A program made the translations under genes and the position numbers. A stretch of DNA of 24,848 bases from Caryophanales bacterium UBA4691 (GTDB taxonomy: Bacteria > Bacillota_I > Bacilli_A > RFN20 > CAG-826), in NCBI GenBank assembly GCA_002404865.1, contig DHKP01000021.1, positions 1-24,848 of the forward strand, given 5' to 3'. The notes beneath the pieces are model-generated. The model had not been told where the DNA came from. It saw only the letters and a list, made by a program, of their open reading frames with translations, and did not search any database. Shown here one piece after another: positions 1 through 7,212 of the stretch; the first letter of the stretch is position 1; every line of letters starts with the position of its first letter.

Positions 1-105
1 CAGTTTTTTGTCCGCATGCCCGAAGAAAGTATCTTTCGTGTAAAAAATTCTTTGGAAACTAAGCATTTGCGCGGTTATTCCGCATCCAATAGAAAAAAAG
101 AATAG
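1..105 (+). CDS. C-terminal end of an unrecognised ORF, cut by the window edge
   Basis: The plus strand is open in frame 1 from the first base to a TAG at 103-105, giving 34 residues that begin QFFVRMPEES and end in a basic run (SNRKKE). The short, basic, serine-rich end has the look of the C-terminus of a nucleic-acid-binding protein such as a transposase, but I do not recognise the family and 34 residues are too few to decide. It could also be a chance open frame. The upstream part lies outside the window. Confidence 0.35.
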   Translation, partial: QFFVRMPEESIFRVKNSLETKHLRGYSASNRKKE

Positions 106-131
106 GAAGGCCCCCGATGTGAGGAAGGCCC
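104..131. repeat. Direct repeat AGGAAGGCCC x2, 18-bp period
   Basis: AGGAAGGCCC occurs at 104-113 and again at 122-131, the first copy overlapping the stop codon of the truncated ORF. The GGCC cores could pair to form a weak 4-bp stem, but there is no T-run, so I do not call a terminator. The remaining bases up to 212 show no other feature. Confidence 0.35.
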
Positions 132-212
132 TATAGCATCGTTCAGAATTTACTAGATTTGTGTTCTCGTTGAGATATTTCAAATTTTTTGGATAAATCA
201 AATCTTTAAAGC

Positions 213-1124
213 TCATATCAAATCAAAAACTGGTTTAAAATCCAACCAGCCCCTCCATTCAAAGCCCATCTTCAAGCCTTTATGACTTCCCCCTGAGTAA
301 ACTGCACTCGCGAGAATAGAACCCGCAATCAAAGAAAATATTGCAAGAATGCCCAAAACAACTGGACCAATAGGGCCAAACAAAGTTGAAACAAAGGCTG
401 AAAATTTACTAAGAACACTTTGAATCATTGGTCCGAATGTACTTGCATAAATTTTTAATTTTAAAATTTTAATTGCCCGAATTGCTCCAATTAAGCCAAT
501 CGTAGACATGATTTGGGAATGGCAAAATGAAGTAAATGCTTCGTAAATCTTTCGGCACGTTGGTCTATCTAAATGAATTCCAATGAACGTAACGGAATTC
601 TTACGTAGAAACCCTCTGTTGTGTGTGAAAAGCGATTTTCTAACATCGCAATCAATGATTTCTACTCGTGAAAATGTTTCATTAATCTTAGTTAAATCAA
701 GATTTTTTAGCTTGTTTTGATTACTCTTTAAGAAAAAGAAACCATCTTCAATCGCTAAAGTGCTGTCATTCATGTTTGCGAAAAAAGTATCGAGATCGAA
801 TTCGCTTTTTTCTAGGCGATTATTCTTAAACCGCTCGTAAAAATCACACTTCGAAGCAAGAGTCTCTAGACGTTTCTCTTTCTTTGTCAATGCGAAATCA
901 GAAGAAAAATACGTAGGCTGAAAATAAGCAATATTATTGTTCTTATTTTCCTTGTAGCTATCTTCAAAAATCGTTGCGACTTCTTCTTGAATCGCTTCTA
1001 TTTTTCGATTCATAGAGGAATAGCTTAAAACGCTAATAGAGGTGAATAATGCGAAAGTCATCGCTAATAATTTAAATTTGTTCATCTTGTTTTGTGCTAG
1101 CAGCCAAAATGTATTAGCCAGCAA
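213..1124 (-). CDS. Unknown membrane protein with N-terminal and C-terminal hydrophobic segments
   Basis: I do not recognise this protein (up to 303 residues). The extreme frame starts at TTG 1124, with an AGGAG only 3 bases upstream; the ATG at 1085 (residue 14, MNKFKLLAMTFALF) gives a more natural start directly before a hydrophobic segment, but has no clear ribosome binding site. After that N-terminal anchor or signal come about 170 mostly polar, charged residues with a few cysteines (CDFYERF, IIDCDVRK, RPTCRKIY, FCHSQ). Near residues 210-275 there are hydrophobic stretches, the last one rich in G, P and A (FGPIGPVVLGILAIFSLIAG), followed by a 30-residue polar tail containing GGSHKGLK and ending in WLDFKPVFDLI. 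It stands alone, with about 400 bases free on its upstream side. It may be a surface or secreted protein; no function can be assigned. Confidence 0.6.
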   Translation of the reverse strand: MLANTFWLLAQNKMNKFKLLAMTFALFTSISVLSYSSMNRKIEAIQEEVATIFEDSYKENKNNNIAYFQPTYFSSDFALTKKEKRLETLASKCDFYERFKNNRLEKSEFDLDTFFANMNDSTLAIEDGFFFLKSNQNKLKNLDLTKINETFSRVEIIDCDVRKSLFTHNRGFLRKNSVTFIGIHLDRPTCRKIYEAFTSFCHSQIMSTIGLIGAIRAIKILKLKIYASTFGPMIQSVLSKFSAFVSTLFGPIGPVVLGILAIFSLIAGSILASAVYSGGSHKGLKMGFEWRGWLDFKPVFDLI

Positions 1125-1209
1125 TAACTCCTATAACTATTTTCTTTGGCTTTCGTAGAAGAAAATGGTAAAAGCACTTTAAATTTTATTGAGTCAAGGT
1201 TAGGCCTAT

Positions 1210-1254
1210 TTCGTTCATAGAGAACGAAGATGATGAAACGTAATCTATCGATAG
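1210..1254. other. Two small palindromes upstream of the unknown membrane protein
   Basis: TTCGTTC (1210-1216) and GAACGAA (1222-1228) form a perfect 7-bp inverted repeat around ATAGA, and CTATCGATAG (1245-1254) is a perfect 10-bp palindrome. No T-run follows on either strand, so these look more like protein-binding sites than terminators. They lie about 90-130 bases upstream of the minus-strand gene starting at 1085/1124 and upstream of the small plus-strand ORF at 1356, and could serve either. Confidence 0.3.
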
Positions 1255-1355
1255 CGGTTTTAGAATAACATAAAAACTTAACTTTTCAATTATTATGACT
1301 TTATTTGCTATTATTTTTCTTGTTTTGTAAATATTTAATTAAAGAAGGAAAAGCA

Positions 1356-1454
1356 ATGAATAACCTCGAAATGAAACCACGAAAAAAACACAAATTGCCT
1401 AATTTAGGGAAAAACACACAAAGAAAAATCCAAACCAAAAAAATAGCAATTTAA
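1356..1454 (+). CDS. Candidate 32-residue, strongly basic small protein
   Basis: ATG at 1356-1358 is preceded by AAGAAGGAAAAGC, a good Shine-Dalgarno at normal spacing, and the frame runs 32 codons to a TAA. The peptide starts MNNLEMKPRKKHK and carries eight lysines and two arginines against one acid, about +9 net charge, with no membrane segment. A weak promoter can be proposed upstream (TTGCTA 1305-1310, 17-base gap, TAAATA). It ends just before the adhE terminator, convergent with adhE. It could be a nucleic-acid-binding or ribosome-associated small protein, a cationic peptide, or chance coding in an A-rich stretch: lysine-rich composition is exactly what A-rich noise gives. The ribosome binding site is the main reason to list it. 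Confidence 0.35.
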   Translation: MNNLEMKPRKKHKLPNLGKNTQRKIQTKKIAI

Positions 1455-1482
1455 TGAAAACAACAAAATGAAAACGTTATGC

Positions 1483-1520
1483 AAAAAAAGAAAAGACAAG
1501 CAGCTTTTGGCCACTTGTCT
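1483..1520 (-). terminator. Intrinsic terminator of the rex-adhE operon
   Basis: Read on the minus strand, AGACAAG (1514-1520) and CTTGTCT (1494-1500) form a 7-bp perfect stem around a 13-base loop that can extend the stem with wobble pairs, followed by TTTCTTTTTTT. It starts 16 bases after the adhE stop. Confidence 0.85.
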
Positions 1521-1535
1521 AGTAAGCTAGGAACC

Positions 1536-4151
1536 TTAGTTTCCTTTATAGGCATCGAGCATGATTTGCTCCATGTCTTTTACAAGAGGAACGCGTGGGT
1601 TCGCTGGGGTGCATTGATCTTCGTAAGCTAGATAAGCGATGGTTTCAAGATTCTTTTTCCAAACTTTTTCGTCTGGAACAAGGCTATTGAAGTTCATATC
1701 GATACCAACTTCTTTTCCTAATGCCATAACCGCATCAGCTAGTTTCTTGGTACCTTCTTCTCCGGTTTCCGCGTGAATACCGATCATGCGGCAGATTTCC
1801 ATGTACTTTTTATCGCATTGATATTCTTCGTACTTTGGCCAGAGTGATAACTTGGTAGGAACGGTTCCGTTATAACGGATGACGTGAGGAAGAAGGATAG
1901 CGCAAGTTTGACCATGGACGAGGTGATATTCGCCACCAATCTTGTGGGCTAAGCTATGGGTTAAGCCCAAGAAAGCGTTCGCGAACGCCATACCGGCGAT
2001 AGTCGCGGCATTGTGCATCTTTTCACGGGCTTTGAGGTCATGTTTTCCGTCTTTAACAGCGCGTGGGAGATATTCGAAGACGAGTTTGATTGCTTCTAGC
2101 GCTAAACCATCGGTGAAGTCACTAGCCATGACGGAAGTATAAGCTTCAATTGCGTGAGTAAGGACGTCCATGCCAGTATAAGCGGTGCTCTTAGCTGGAA
2201 GATTGGTCGTGAATTCAGGATCAACGATCGCGATGGATGGGGTTAAGGAATAGTCGGTTAATGGATATTTCTTGAGGTTTTCCTTATCGCTGATGACGGC
2301 GAATGGGGAAACTTCACTACCCGTACCAGAGGTGGTCGGGATGCAAATGAGTTTGCTCTTTCTGCCAAGTTCTGGATATTTGAAGGCACGTTTACGGATG
2401 TCCATGAATTTTTGCTTTAAGTCATCGAAGTTGACTTCTGGATGTTCATAGAAGATCCACATCGCTTTTGCAGCGTCAATTGGAGAACCGCCACCTAAAG
2501 CAATGATGGTGTCTGGTTTGAAGCTATTCATGAGTTCGACGCCTTTACGGACAGTCTTGATATCTGGGTCTGGTTCGACTTCCGCGAAGAGTTGATAGGT
2601 CACTTCGTTTCTTCTTTGCATGAGTTCATCAATAATCTTATTGAGGAAGCCAAGTTCAACCATCGAGTGGTCAGTAACGATGAAGACCTTTTGTAAATCT
2701 TTGCAGGATTTGAGGTATTGAATGCTATTGCGCTCGAAATAAATCTTTTGTGGGACTTTGAACCACTGCATGGTGTTTCTCCTTTTTCCGACTTTCTTGA
2801 CATTGAGGAGGTTATGAACGTTGGTGTTGCCTCCGACAGAGTTATGGCCATAAGAGCCGCATCCTAAGGTTAAGGATGGTTCAAAGGAGTTATAGACATT
2901 GCCTAAGCCACCGAATGTCGAAGGGGAATTCCAAACAATACGGAGGGCCGGGCATTTGTCGCCGAAAGCATCCGCCATTTCTTGTTCTTTGCAATGGATT
3001 TCAGCAGTGTGCCCTAAGCCACCGAAATGGAGCATTTCGTCACACATTTTGAAGCCTTCTTCCGCATCTTTAACTTTGTAGAAGCCAAGAACTGGGGAAA
3101 GCTTTTCTCTAGATAATGGTTCTTCTGGACCGACTTTCTCAAGTTCAACGCCGATGATGGCGGTATCTTTAGGAACTTTGAAACCGCTTTGTTCAGCAAT
3201 CCATTGTGGGGACATACCGGCAATCGCGGCGTTGAGTCTCCCATTTTCGACGCCTTCTTTGCCTTTTTCAACGCCAAACATGAATTTTTCAAGTTTGCGA
3301 GCTTCGGCTTGAGAAGCGAAATAGACGTGATAGCGTTTGAATAACGCTTTCATTTCTTCGTAAATCGGTTCATCGATGAATACAGCGGATTCACTCGCGC
3401 AAATCATACCGTTATCGAAGTTTTTGGAAAGGACAACGTCATTGACGGTTTCTTCTTTGTCGCAGCTTCTATCGATGTAGCAAGGAACATTACCTGCTCC
3501 AACGCCTAAGGCTGGTTTCCCGCAGCTATAAGCAGCGGTGACCATCGCATTACCACCCGTTGCTAAGATAGTAGCAACGCCAGGATGCTTCATAAGTTCG
3601 CTTGTGGCGTCCATAGAAGGATGTTCAATCCATTGAATGCAATTAGCAGGTGCTCCAGCAGCAATCGCAGCATCACGCATGACAATCGCAGCGGCTTTAG
3701 AGCTTTCTTGTGCTTTCGGATGGAAAGCAAAGATAATTGGGTTTCTTGTCTTCATGCAAATAAGAGACTTGAAAATCACAGTCGAAGTTGGGTTCGTGAC
3801 TGGAGTGATACCCGCGATCACGCCAAGAGGCTCGGCGATTTCAGTAATACCCGTAACAGGATCGTTAGAGATGATGCCGACAGTCTTAGCGTGGCGCATA
3901 TTATTCACGACATATTCGCAAGCAAATAAATTCTTCGTAGCTTTGTCTTCAAAGACGCCACGTTTCGTTTCTTCGATTGCTTTGCGGGCCAAATCACCAT
4001 GGTGATCAAGACCGGCAACAGACATCTTGGCGACAATGTAGTCAATTTTCTCTTGGTCATAAGAGCCAAAATCCTCGAGAGCTTTTAGACCTTTTTTGAC
4101 TAGTTCGTCCACTTCTTCTTTCGCGGACGGAATTTTCTTTTCCTCAGCCAT
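1536..4151 (-). CDS. adhE: Bifunctional acetaldehyde-CoA / alcohol dehydrogenase AdhE
   Basis: AdhE converts acetyl-CoA to acetaldehyde and then to ethanol, oxidising two NADH, and is the main electron sink of many fermenters; in other bacteria it forms cytosolic filaments (spirosomes). The 871 residues match the usual length (about 860-890). Residues 1-440 are an aldehyde dehydrogenase domain with the catalytic cysteine at 251 (DNGMICASES) and an upstream GVGAGN glycine motif. After a linker (residues about 445-465) comes an iron-dependent alcohol dehydrogenase domain with GGGSPIDAAKAMW near 552-564 and the metal-binding histidine region FLGLTHSLAHKIGG...HG near 720-740. ATG overlaps the rex stop by one base (TAATG), with a strong AAGGAGG inside the end of rex, so the two are co-transcribed and probably translationally coupled. 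Rex is the expected regulator. Confidence 0.97.
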   Translation of the reverse strand: MAEEKKIPSAKEEVDELVKKGLKALEDFGSYDQEKIDYIVAKMSVAGLDHHGDLARKAIEETKRGVFEDKATKNLFACEYVVNNMRHAKTVGIISNDPVTGITEIAEPLGVIAGITPVTNPTSTVIFKSLICMKTRNPIIFAFHPKAQESSKAAAIVMRDAAIAAGAPANCIQWIEHPSMDATSELMKHPGVATILATGGNAMVTAAYSCGKPALGVGAGNVPCYIDRSCDKEETVNDVVLSKNFDNGMICASESAVFIDEPIYEEMKALFKRYHVYFASQAEARKLEKFMFGVEKGKEGVENGRLNAAIAGMSPQWIAEQSGFKVPKDTAIIGVELEKVGPEEPLSREKLSPVLGFYKVKDAEEGFKMCDEMLHFGGLGHTAEIHCKEQEMADAFGDKCPALRIVWNSPSTFGGLGNVYNSFEPSLTLGCGSYGHNSVGGNTNVHNLLNVKKVGKRRNTMQWFKVPQKIYFERNSIQYLKSCKDLQKVFIVTDHSMVELGFLNKIIDELMQRRNEVTYQLFAEVEPDPDIKTVRKGVELMNSFKPDTIIALGGGSPIDAAKAMWIFYEHPEVNFDDLKQKFMDIRKRAFKYPELGRKSKLICIPTTSGTGSEVSPFAVISDKENLKKYPLTDYSLTPSIAIVDPEFTTNLPAKSTAYTGMDVLTHAIEAYTSVMASDFTDGLALEAIKLVFEYLPRAVKDGKHDLKAREKMHNAATIAGMAFANAFLGLTHSLAHKIGGEYHLVHGQTCAILLPHVIRYNGTVPTKLSLWPKYEEYQCDKKYMEICRMIGIHAETGEEGTKKLADAVMALGKEVGIDMNFNSLVPDEKVWKKNLETIAYLAYEDQCTPANPRVPLVKDMEQIMLDAYKGN

Positions 4152-4792
4152 TAATTTTCCTCCTTGGCTAGTTCTTCGTTGAGACGATGAGATAAGACGG
4201 CAAGCGAACTTGAAAGGTTAACGTTTTCGATGACGACGTTGCTTGGTGCAGTGACATGGGTTGGGGCGAAGTTCCAGATGCCTCTTGCATCGTTTTTCAC
4301 GGCCAAGTCCACTACTGCTTGAGCAGCATTCGCAGGAACGCAAATGATGACGATTCGGCTAGCTAAAGTCGGAAATACTTTCTCGAAATCGTCTAGCGAA
4401 TAAACCGGTTTCTCGTTGATGGTAGTTCCGATTTTTTTCGGGTCGACATCAAAACCAGCCACAATTTTGAAACCCATCTCGCTAAAATTTGGGTAACGCA
4501 ACAAAGCTCCGCCCAAATGACCCGTGCCGATAAGCACCGCGGTTGTGGTATCTCGGTACCCTAAGAAAGATTCGAGGGTTTCGATGAGTTTCCGAATATC
4601 GCGTCCTTTTTTTGGGCGCCCAGCTTCCGAGCAAATAGCTTGCAAATCTTTGCGAATTTGCTCTTCGCTATAGCCAAGCTCCTTAGCGATTTTCGGGGAA
4701 CTGATGGTCTCCATCCCTTCATCGAAGAGTTCTTTAAGGTACTTGAGGTAAATCGGGTAACGTTGTAGTTGATTTTTGCTATACGTTTTCAT
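4151..4792 (-). CDS. rex: Redox-sensing transcriptional repressor Rex
   Basis: Rex is a dimeric repressor that leaves DNA when the NADH/NAD ratio rises, thereby inducing fermentation genes. The 213 residues match the family. Residues 1-75 are a winged helix containing SEEQIRKDLQAI, the conserved RKDL recognition helix; the following wing (AGRPKKGRDI) departs from the common GKRGVGY pattern of other Rex proteins. Residues 84-115 begin the Rossmann fold with GTGHLG at 89-94 and an acidic FDVDPKKIG end, typical of NAD(H) binding. The C-terminal helix (SHRLNEELAKEE) is the dimer-swap helix. It is first in the operon with adhE, and three copies of a candidate operator lie in its own promoter region, which implies autoregulation. 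The start is supported by AAAGGA upstream of ATG 4792. Confidence 0.96.
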   Translation of the reverse strand: MKTYSKNQLQRYPIYLKYLKELFDEGMETISSPKIAKELGYSEEQIRKDLQAICSEAGRPKKGRDIRKLIETLESFLGYRDTTTAVLIGTGHLGGALLRYPNFSEMGFKIVAGFDVDPKKIGTTINEKPVYSLDDFEKVFPTLASRIVIICVPANAAQAVVDLAVKNDARGIWNFAPTHVTAPSNVVIENVNLSSSLAVLSHRLNEELAKEEN

Positions 4793-4804
4793 CGCACCGT
4801 TCCT

Positions 4805-4824
4805 TTCAGTAATCTTTTACCGGA
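4805..4824. promoter_or_regulatory. Candidate Rex operator A
   Basis: TTCAGTAA, four bases, TTACCGGA: an imperfect 8-4-8 inverted repeat lying just downstream of the -10 and over the predicted transcription start. The TAA-N4-TTA core is that of known Rex sites (TTGTTAA-N4-TTAACAA); the outer bases differ. Confidence 0.6.
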
Positions 4825-4828
4825 AGGA

Positions 4829-4857
4829 ATGATAAACTTCTTTCAAAAAAATGTAAA
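4829..4857 (-). promoter_or_regulatory. Promoter of rex-adhE
   Basis: On the minus strand TTTACA (4852-4857) and TATCAT (4829-4834) are separated by exactly 17 bases, each 5 of 6 against the sigma-A consensus. Transcription would start near 4822, about 30 bases before the rex ATG, with one candidate operator over the start and another abutting the -35. Confidence 0.75.
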
Positions 4858-4861
4858 CTAT

Positions 4862-4881
4862 TTCGATAAATAATTACCGAA
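4862..4881. promoter_or_regulatory. Candidate Rex operator B
   Basis: TTCGATAA, ATAA, TTACCGAA: seven of eight symmetric positions, the best of the three copies. It ends four bases upstream of the -35 box, 57 bases from operator A. Confidence 0.65.
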
Positions 4882-4924
4882 AAAGAAGTAACATTTTTGT
4901 AAAGAATAGTCTTCATCGAAGTTT

Positions 4925-4944
4925 TTCATAGAATCTTTACCGGT
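4925..4944. promoter_or_regulatory. Candidate Rex operator C (degenerate)
   Basis: TTCATAGA, ATCT, TTACCGGT: the right half matches operators A and B, the left half keeps only TTCA and the last A. It lies 63 bases upstream of operator B. It may be a weak accessory site or chance. Confidence 0.4.
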
Positions 4945-4976
4945 ATTTTCTAAGCGCTTTCATTGAAAAAGAAATG

Positions 4977-4996
4977 AAAAAGGGAATTTTTATTCC
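4977..4996 (-). terminator. Weak candidate terminator after the MFS gene
   Basis: On the minus strand GGAAT (4992-4996), AAAA, ATTCC (4983-4987) form a 5-bp stem followed by C and five Ts. The stem is short and AT-rich, and the site is about 75 bases after the MFS stop, so the call is tentative. Without it, MFS transcripts could read into rex. Confidence 0.3.
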
Positions 4997-5071
4997 TGAT
5001 AAAAGAGAAGACCAAATAAAGAAATAAGAGAGGTCCTTAGTTTGAATGTTTCCATGATTGAGGGGACTTTT

Positions 5072-6541
5072 TTAGTTTGACTTAGAAAGATTAATGCCTT
5101 TTGTCTCTTTTACTTTCAGCATTAAGACGAATAAAGAAAGCGTCCAAGCGGGGATGCAAACGAAGAAATAGAATAAAGAAAGGTATTTAAGTCCAACCGC
5201 GTATGGCGCAATAGCCGCCAAGCCTTGGCTCGCAATCATTCCAACGCCATAGAACAAGCTCCAACTAGCCATAATGGAAGCTCTTAAATTGGTGGGTGCG
5301 CTTTCTCCCGCTAATAAAGAAAGGACGTCCCCATTGCTCCAATCTGCGCCCAATAAGCACCCTAAAATTAAGCCAATAATCCATGTAGGCCAAGCAAATT
5401 GAAGACCTAAACAAAGGAACAAATAAAACACGGCACAGCTAGAAAGAAGAACGATGGAAGTGATTTTCCTCCCCCATTTATCGCTAATAAATCCATATAG
5501 CATCGTGATAATTGCACAAGTGAAAGGGAAATAAAATCCTACATCCGTCGCTTCCGCTTGGTTTAACCCACCCACTCCTAAAAAGCCGTTATTGAGAATG
5601 ACTCCATACCCATTGCAGCAGGCGTAGCAAAGCTGAGCAATCCCAGTAGCGACGCAGATATAACGGATTTGTGGCGTTTTTAATGTGTAGCGAACCGCCG
5701 CTAGGAAACCGCCTTGTTTGGTAGCGATTTCTTTTTCTGAAGCGATTCGTTCTTCCTTGCTTTTGCTTAAATAAGCGATTCTAGAATCTAAGAAAACGTC
5801 GCTTTCTCTAGCGAAAAGCAAGGCAATTAAACTAACGATAAACGAAGCAACCGCCATCGTAAGAAAAATCCATTTATAAGACTGGTAATCGCTTGTATTC
5901 AAGAATAAACGCCTTAAAAGCGCGACAAACACTAATCCAAGCTCTGCGATACCTTTTGTCACCGAATAAATCGTATTTCGATGTTTTTCAGGGGCTATTT
6001 CAAAAAGATAGACAACTTGTTGATCGGGTGTGACAAAAAAGCGGAGAGCAAACATGGCAAGTGCGTAAACAAAGATATTATTCGCGGTGAAGAATAACAA
6101 ACATGAAGCGGAAATGCCTAAGGTATTGATGAAAAGAAATATCTTTCTTCCATGACGGTCGGCCAAAGGGCGATAAAGCAAAGAAAAAATAAGCATGAGA
6201 TTGCTCAGCAAGGTAATAAGGGAAAGCCTGCTCAATCCATCCCCTAATATTTTTAATAACGCTTCTGGCCCCGCTCCCCCATAGGCGGCGCTATTAAGCG
6301 TTTCCAAGGAGTAGCCATTGGAACTTGCCCAGGGATAGGCATTCAAAGCGACATTGAGTTCAGTTTGCAAAGAATTTGGGAGATTGGTGCAGATTTCATC
6401 GGTGATATAAATAAGGGTAAGAACAAAAAGCATATACCATAAATAAAAATGGTTTTTGGGGCGTTCCCGTTCTTTCAATAAACGCGCAAGTTGCTTTTTC
6501 TCGAAAGCTTCTTTTCGTATTGCCCTACTTTCTACGCTCAT
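5072..6541 (-). CDS. Major facilitator superfamily transporter
   Basis: A 489-residue membrane protein with a charged 35-residue cytoplasmic N-terminus followed by about twelve hydrophobic segments. Both MFS halves carry the loop 2-3 signature: RPLADRHGRKIF near residues 127-138 and GFISDKWGRKIT near 355-366. A cytoplasmic central loop (residues about 250-285, SKSKEERIASEKEIATKQGG) separates the halves. An enlarged external loop lies between the first two segments (residues about 50-95, with TNLPNSLQTELNV and AYGGAGPEALL). The general layout recalls sugar or metabolite porters, but the substrate cannot be read from the sequence. The gene is single, between the rex operon and the ogt/tag remnant, with its own promoter. 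The ATG at 6541 has no strong ribosome binding site; the next in-frame ATGs would cut into the first membrane segments, so this start is preferred. Confidence 0.85.
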   Translation of the reverse strand: MSVESRAIRKEAFEKKQLARLLKERERPKNHFYLWYMLFVLTLIYITDEICTNLPNSLQTELNVALNAYPWASSNGYSLETLNSAAYGGAGPEALLKILGDGLSRLSLITLLSNLMLIFSLLYRPLADRHGRKIFLFINTLGISASCLLFFTANNIFVYALAMFALRFFVTPDQQVVYLFEIAPEKHRNTIYSVTKGIAELGLVFVALLRRLFLNTSDYQSYKWIFLTMAVASFIVSLIALLFARESDVFLDSRIAYLSKSKEERIASEKEIATKQGGFLAAVRYTLKTPQIRYICVATGIAQLCYACCNGYGVILNNGFLGVGGLNQAEATDVGFYFPFTCAIITMLYGFISDKWGRKITSIVLLSSCAVFYLFLCLGLQFAWPTWIIGLILGCLLGADWSNGDVLSLLAGESAPTNLRASIMASWSLFYGVGMIASQGLAAIAPYAVGLKYLSLFYFFVCIPAWTLSLFVLMLKVKETKGINLSKSN

Positions 6542-6624
6542 AATCCGAAAATCACTTCAAAATCCTTTGTGAAAGAGAGAAGCCTCACCAACAAAAAATA
6601 GGAAGTAACCCTTTCATAGGCTTT

Positions 6625-6654
6625 ATACTAATCGGAGAAAGAAACGCTCGTCAA
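6625..6654 (-). promoter_or_regulatory. Promoter of the MFS gene, overlapping the tag remnant's stop
   Basis: On the minus strand TTGACG (6649-6654) and TAGTAT (6625-6630) are 18 bases apart. The -35 box contains the TGA (6651-6653) that ends the tag remnant. The leader would be about 75 bases. Confidence 0.55.
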
Positions 6655-7212
6655 TAGGAAGGGGATCCCTTGTTCCCCCGATTCGCTAAATAGTAACTCG
6701 CTTCAGTAGAGCCGATTAAGCCGATTGGCTCAAGATAAGAATAGATGATTTTCTTGTCCACAAACTTCATTCCACGCTTTTTTAAGTCGCTGGAGATTCT
6801 ATCGGACAAGGAGTCGCTCATCTTCCCTTTTTCAATTAATATCTTTTTGCGAGCAAAGGAAAGCAAGTACTGAGAAAAAGAGGGATACTCATTTTCAATA
6901 TCCAAAAATATCTTCGCATTAGGGATACCCGCCAATATCTTTTGCTTATTGCAAATGATATTTTTGTTCTCCATTAAAGAAGAGATTTTGCTCTCATCAA
7001 TAGATGCAAAAATAGAAGGAAAGAATCCTTCATATGCCTTTATGCTTCGCGCTTATTTAGATACATTCCTAAGATATCCCCGCCTGGAAGCCTTTTAGAA
7101 AGAGCATTTTGAAGAAATACTTTTCGTCAAAATTCAAAACAAAACGCCCATTCATTATCGTGATAAGCTACATACAAGGGATTATTTTATTGCATCAAGA
7201 GCAGCGTTTCAT
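6651..7212 (-). pseudogene. tag: Decayed DNA-3-methyladenine glycosylase I (tag)
   Basis: Tag excises 3-methyladenine from DNA. The whole length of the family can be followed on the minus strand, but in pieces. ATG 7212 reads MKRCS then TGA where Trp6 belongs; a second frame gives PLYVAYHDNEW (YHDNEW at 7148-7165); the first frame resumes with FKMLFLKGFQAGIS and a TAG at 7069-7071 where QAGLSW needs Trp; then LNKREA in the second frame; then, in a third frame, YEGFFPSIFASIDESKI running on into the 107-residue open tail (6651-6974) with ICNKQKILAGIPNAK and LKKRGMKFVDKKIIYSYL. That is at least four frame changes and two nonsense codons. The catalytic Glu (Glu38 of E. coli, LEG) reads Lys in FLKGF, and the zinc-binding His/Cys near the C-terminus are absent. 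The start overlaps the ogt stop as ATGA, so the gene was once the second member of an ogt-tag repair operon. An annotation pipeline would report only the tail as a hypothetical protein. Confidence 0.88.

Noticed and set aside
104..131. Insertion-sequence end or terminator
   Set aside because: The repeat is direct, not inverted, there is no T-run, and only one end of any element would be in the window.
3585..4005. Long plus-strand ORFs opposite adhE
   Set aside because: Shadow frames caused by the biased codon use of adhE; no homology or start signals.
6651..6974. A separate 107-residue hypothetical protein
   Set aside because: It is the C-terminal third of the decayed tag gene; its ATG is an internal methionine of the Tag alignment and the homology continues upstream of it in the same frame.
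6651..7212. Alternative genetic code (TGA = Trp) as the explanation for the TGA in tag
   Set aside because: TGA ends ogt, sir2 and both trkA genes at ATGA overlaps, the tRNA-Trp has a CCA anticodon, and the remnant also has a TAG and several frame changes.
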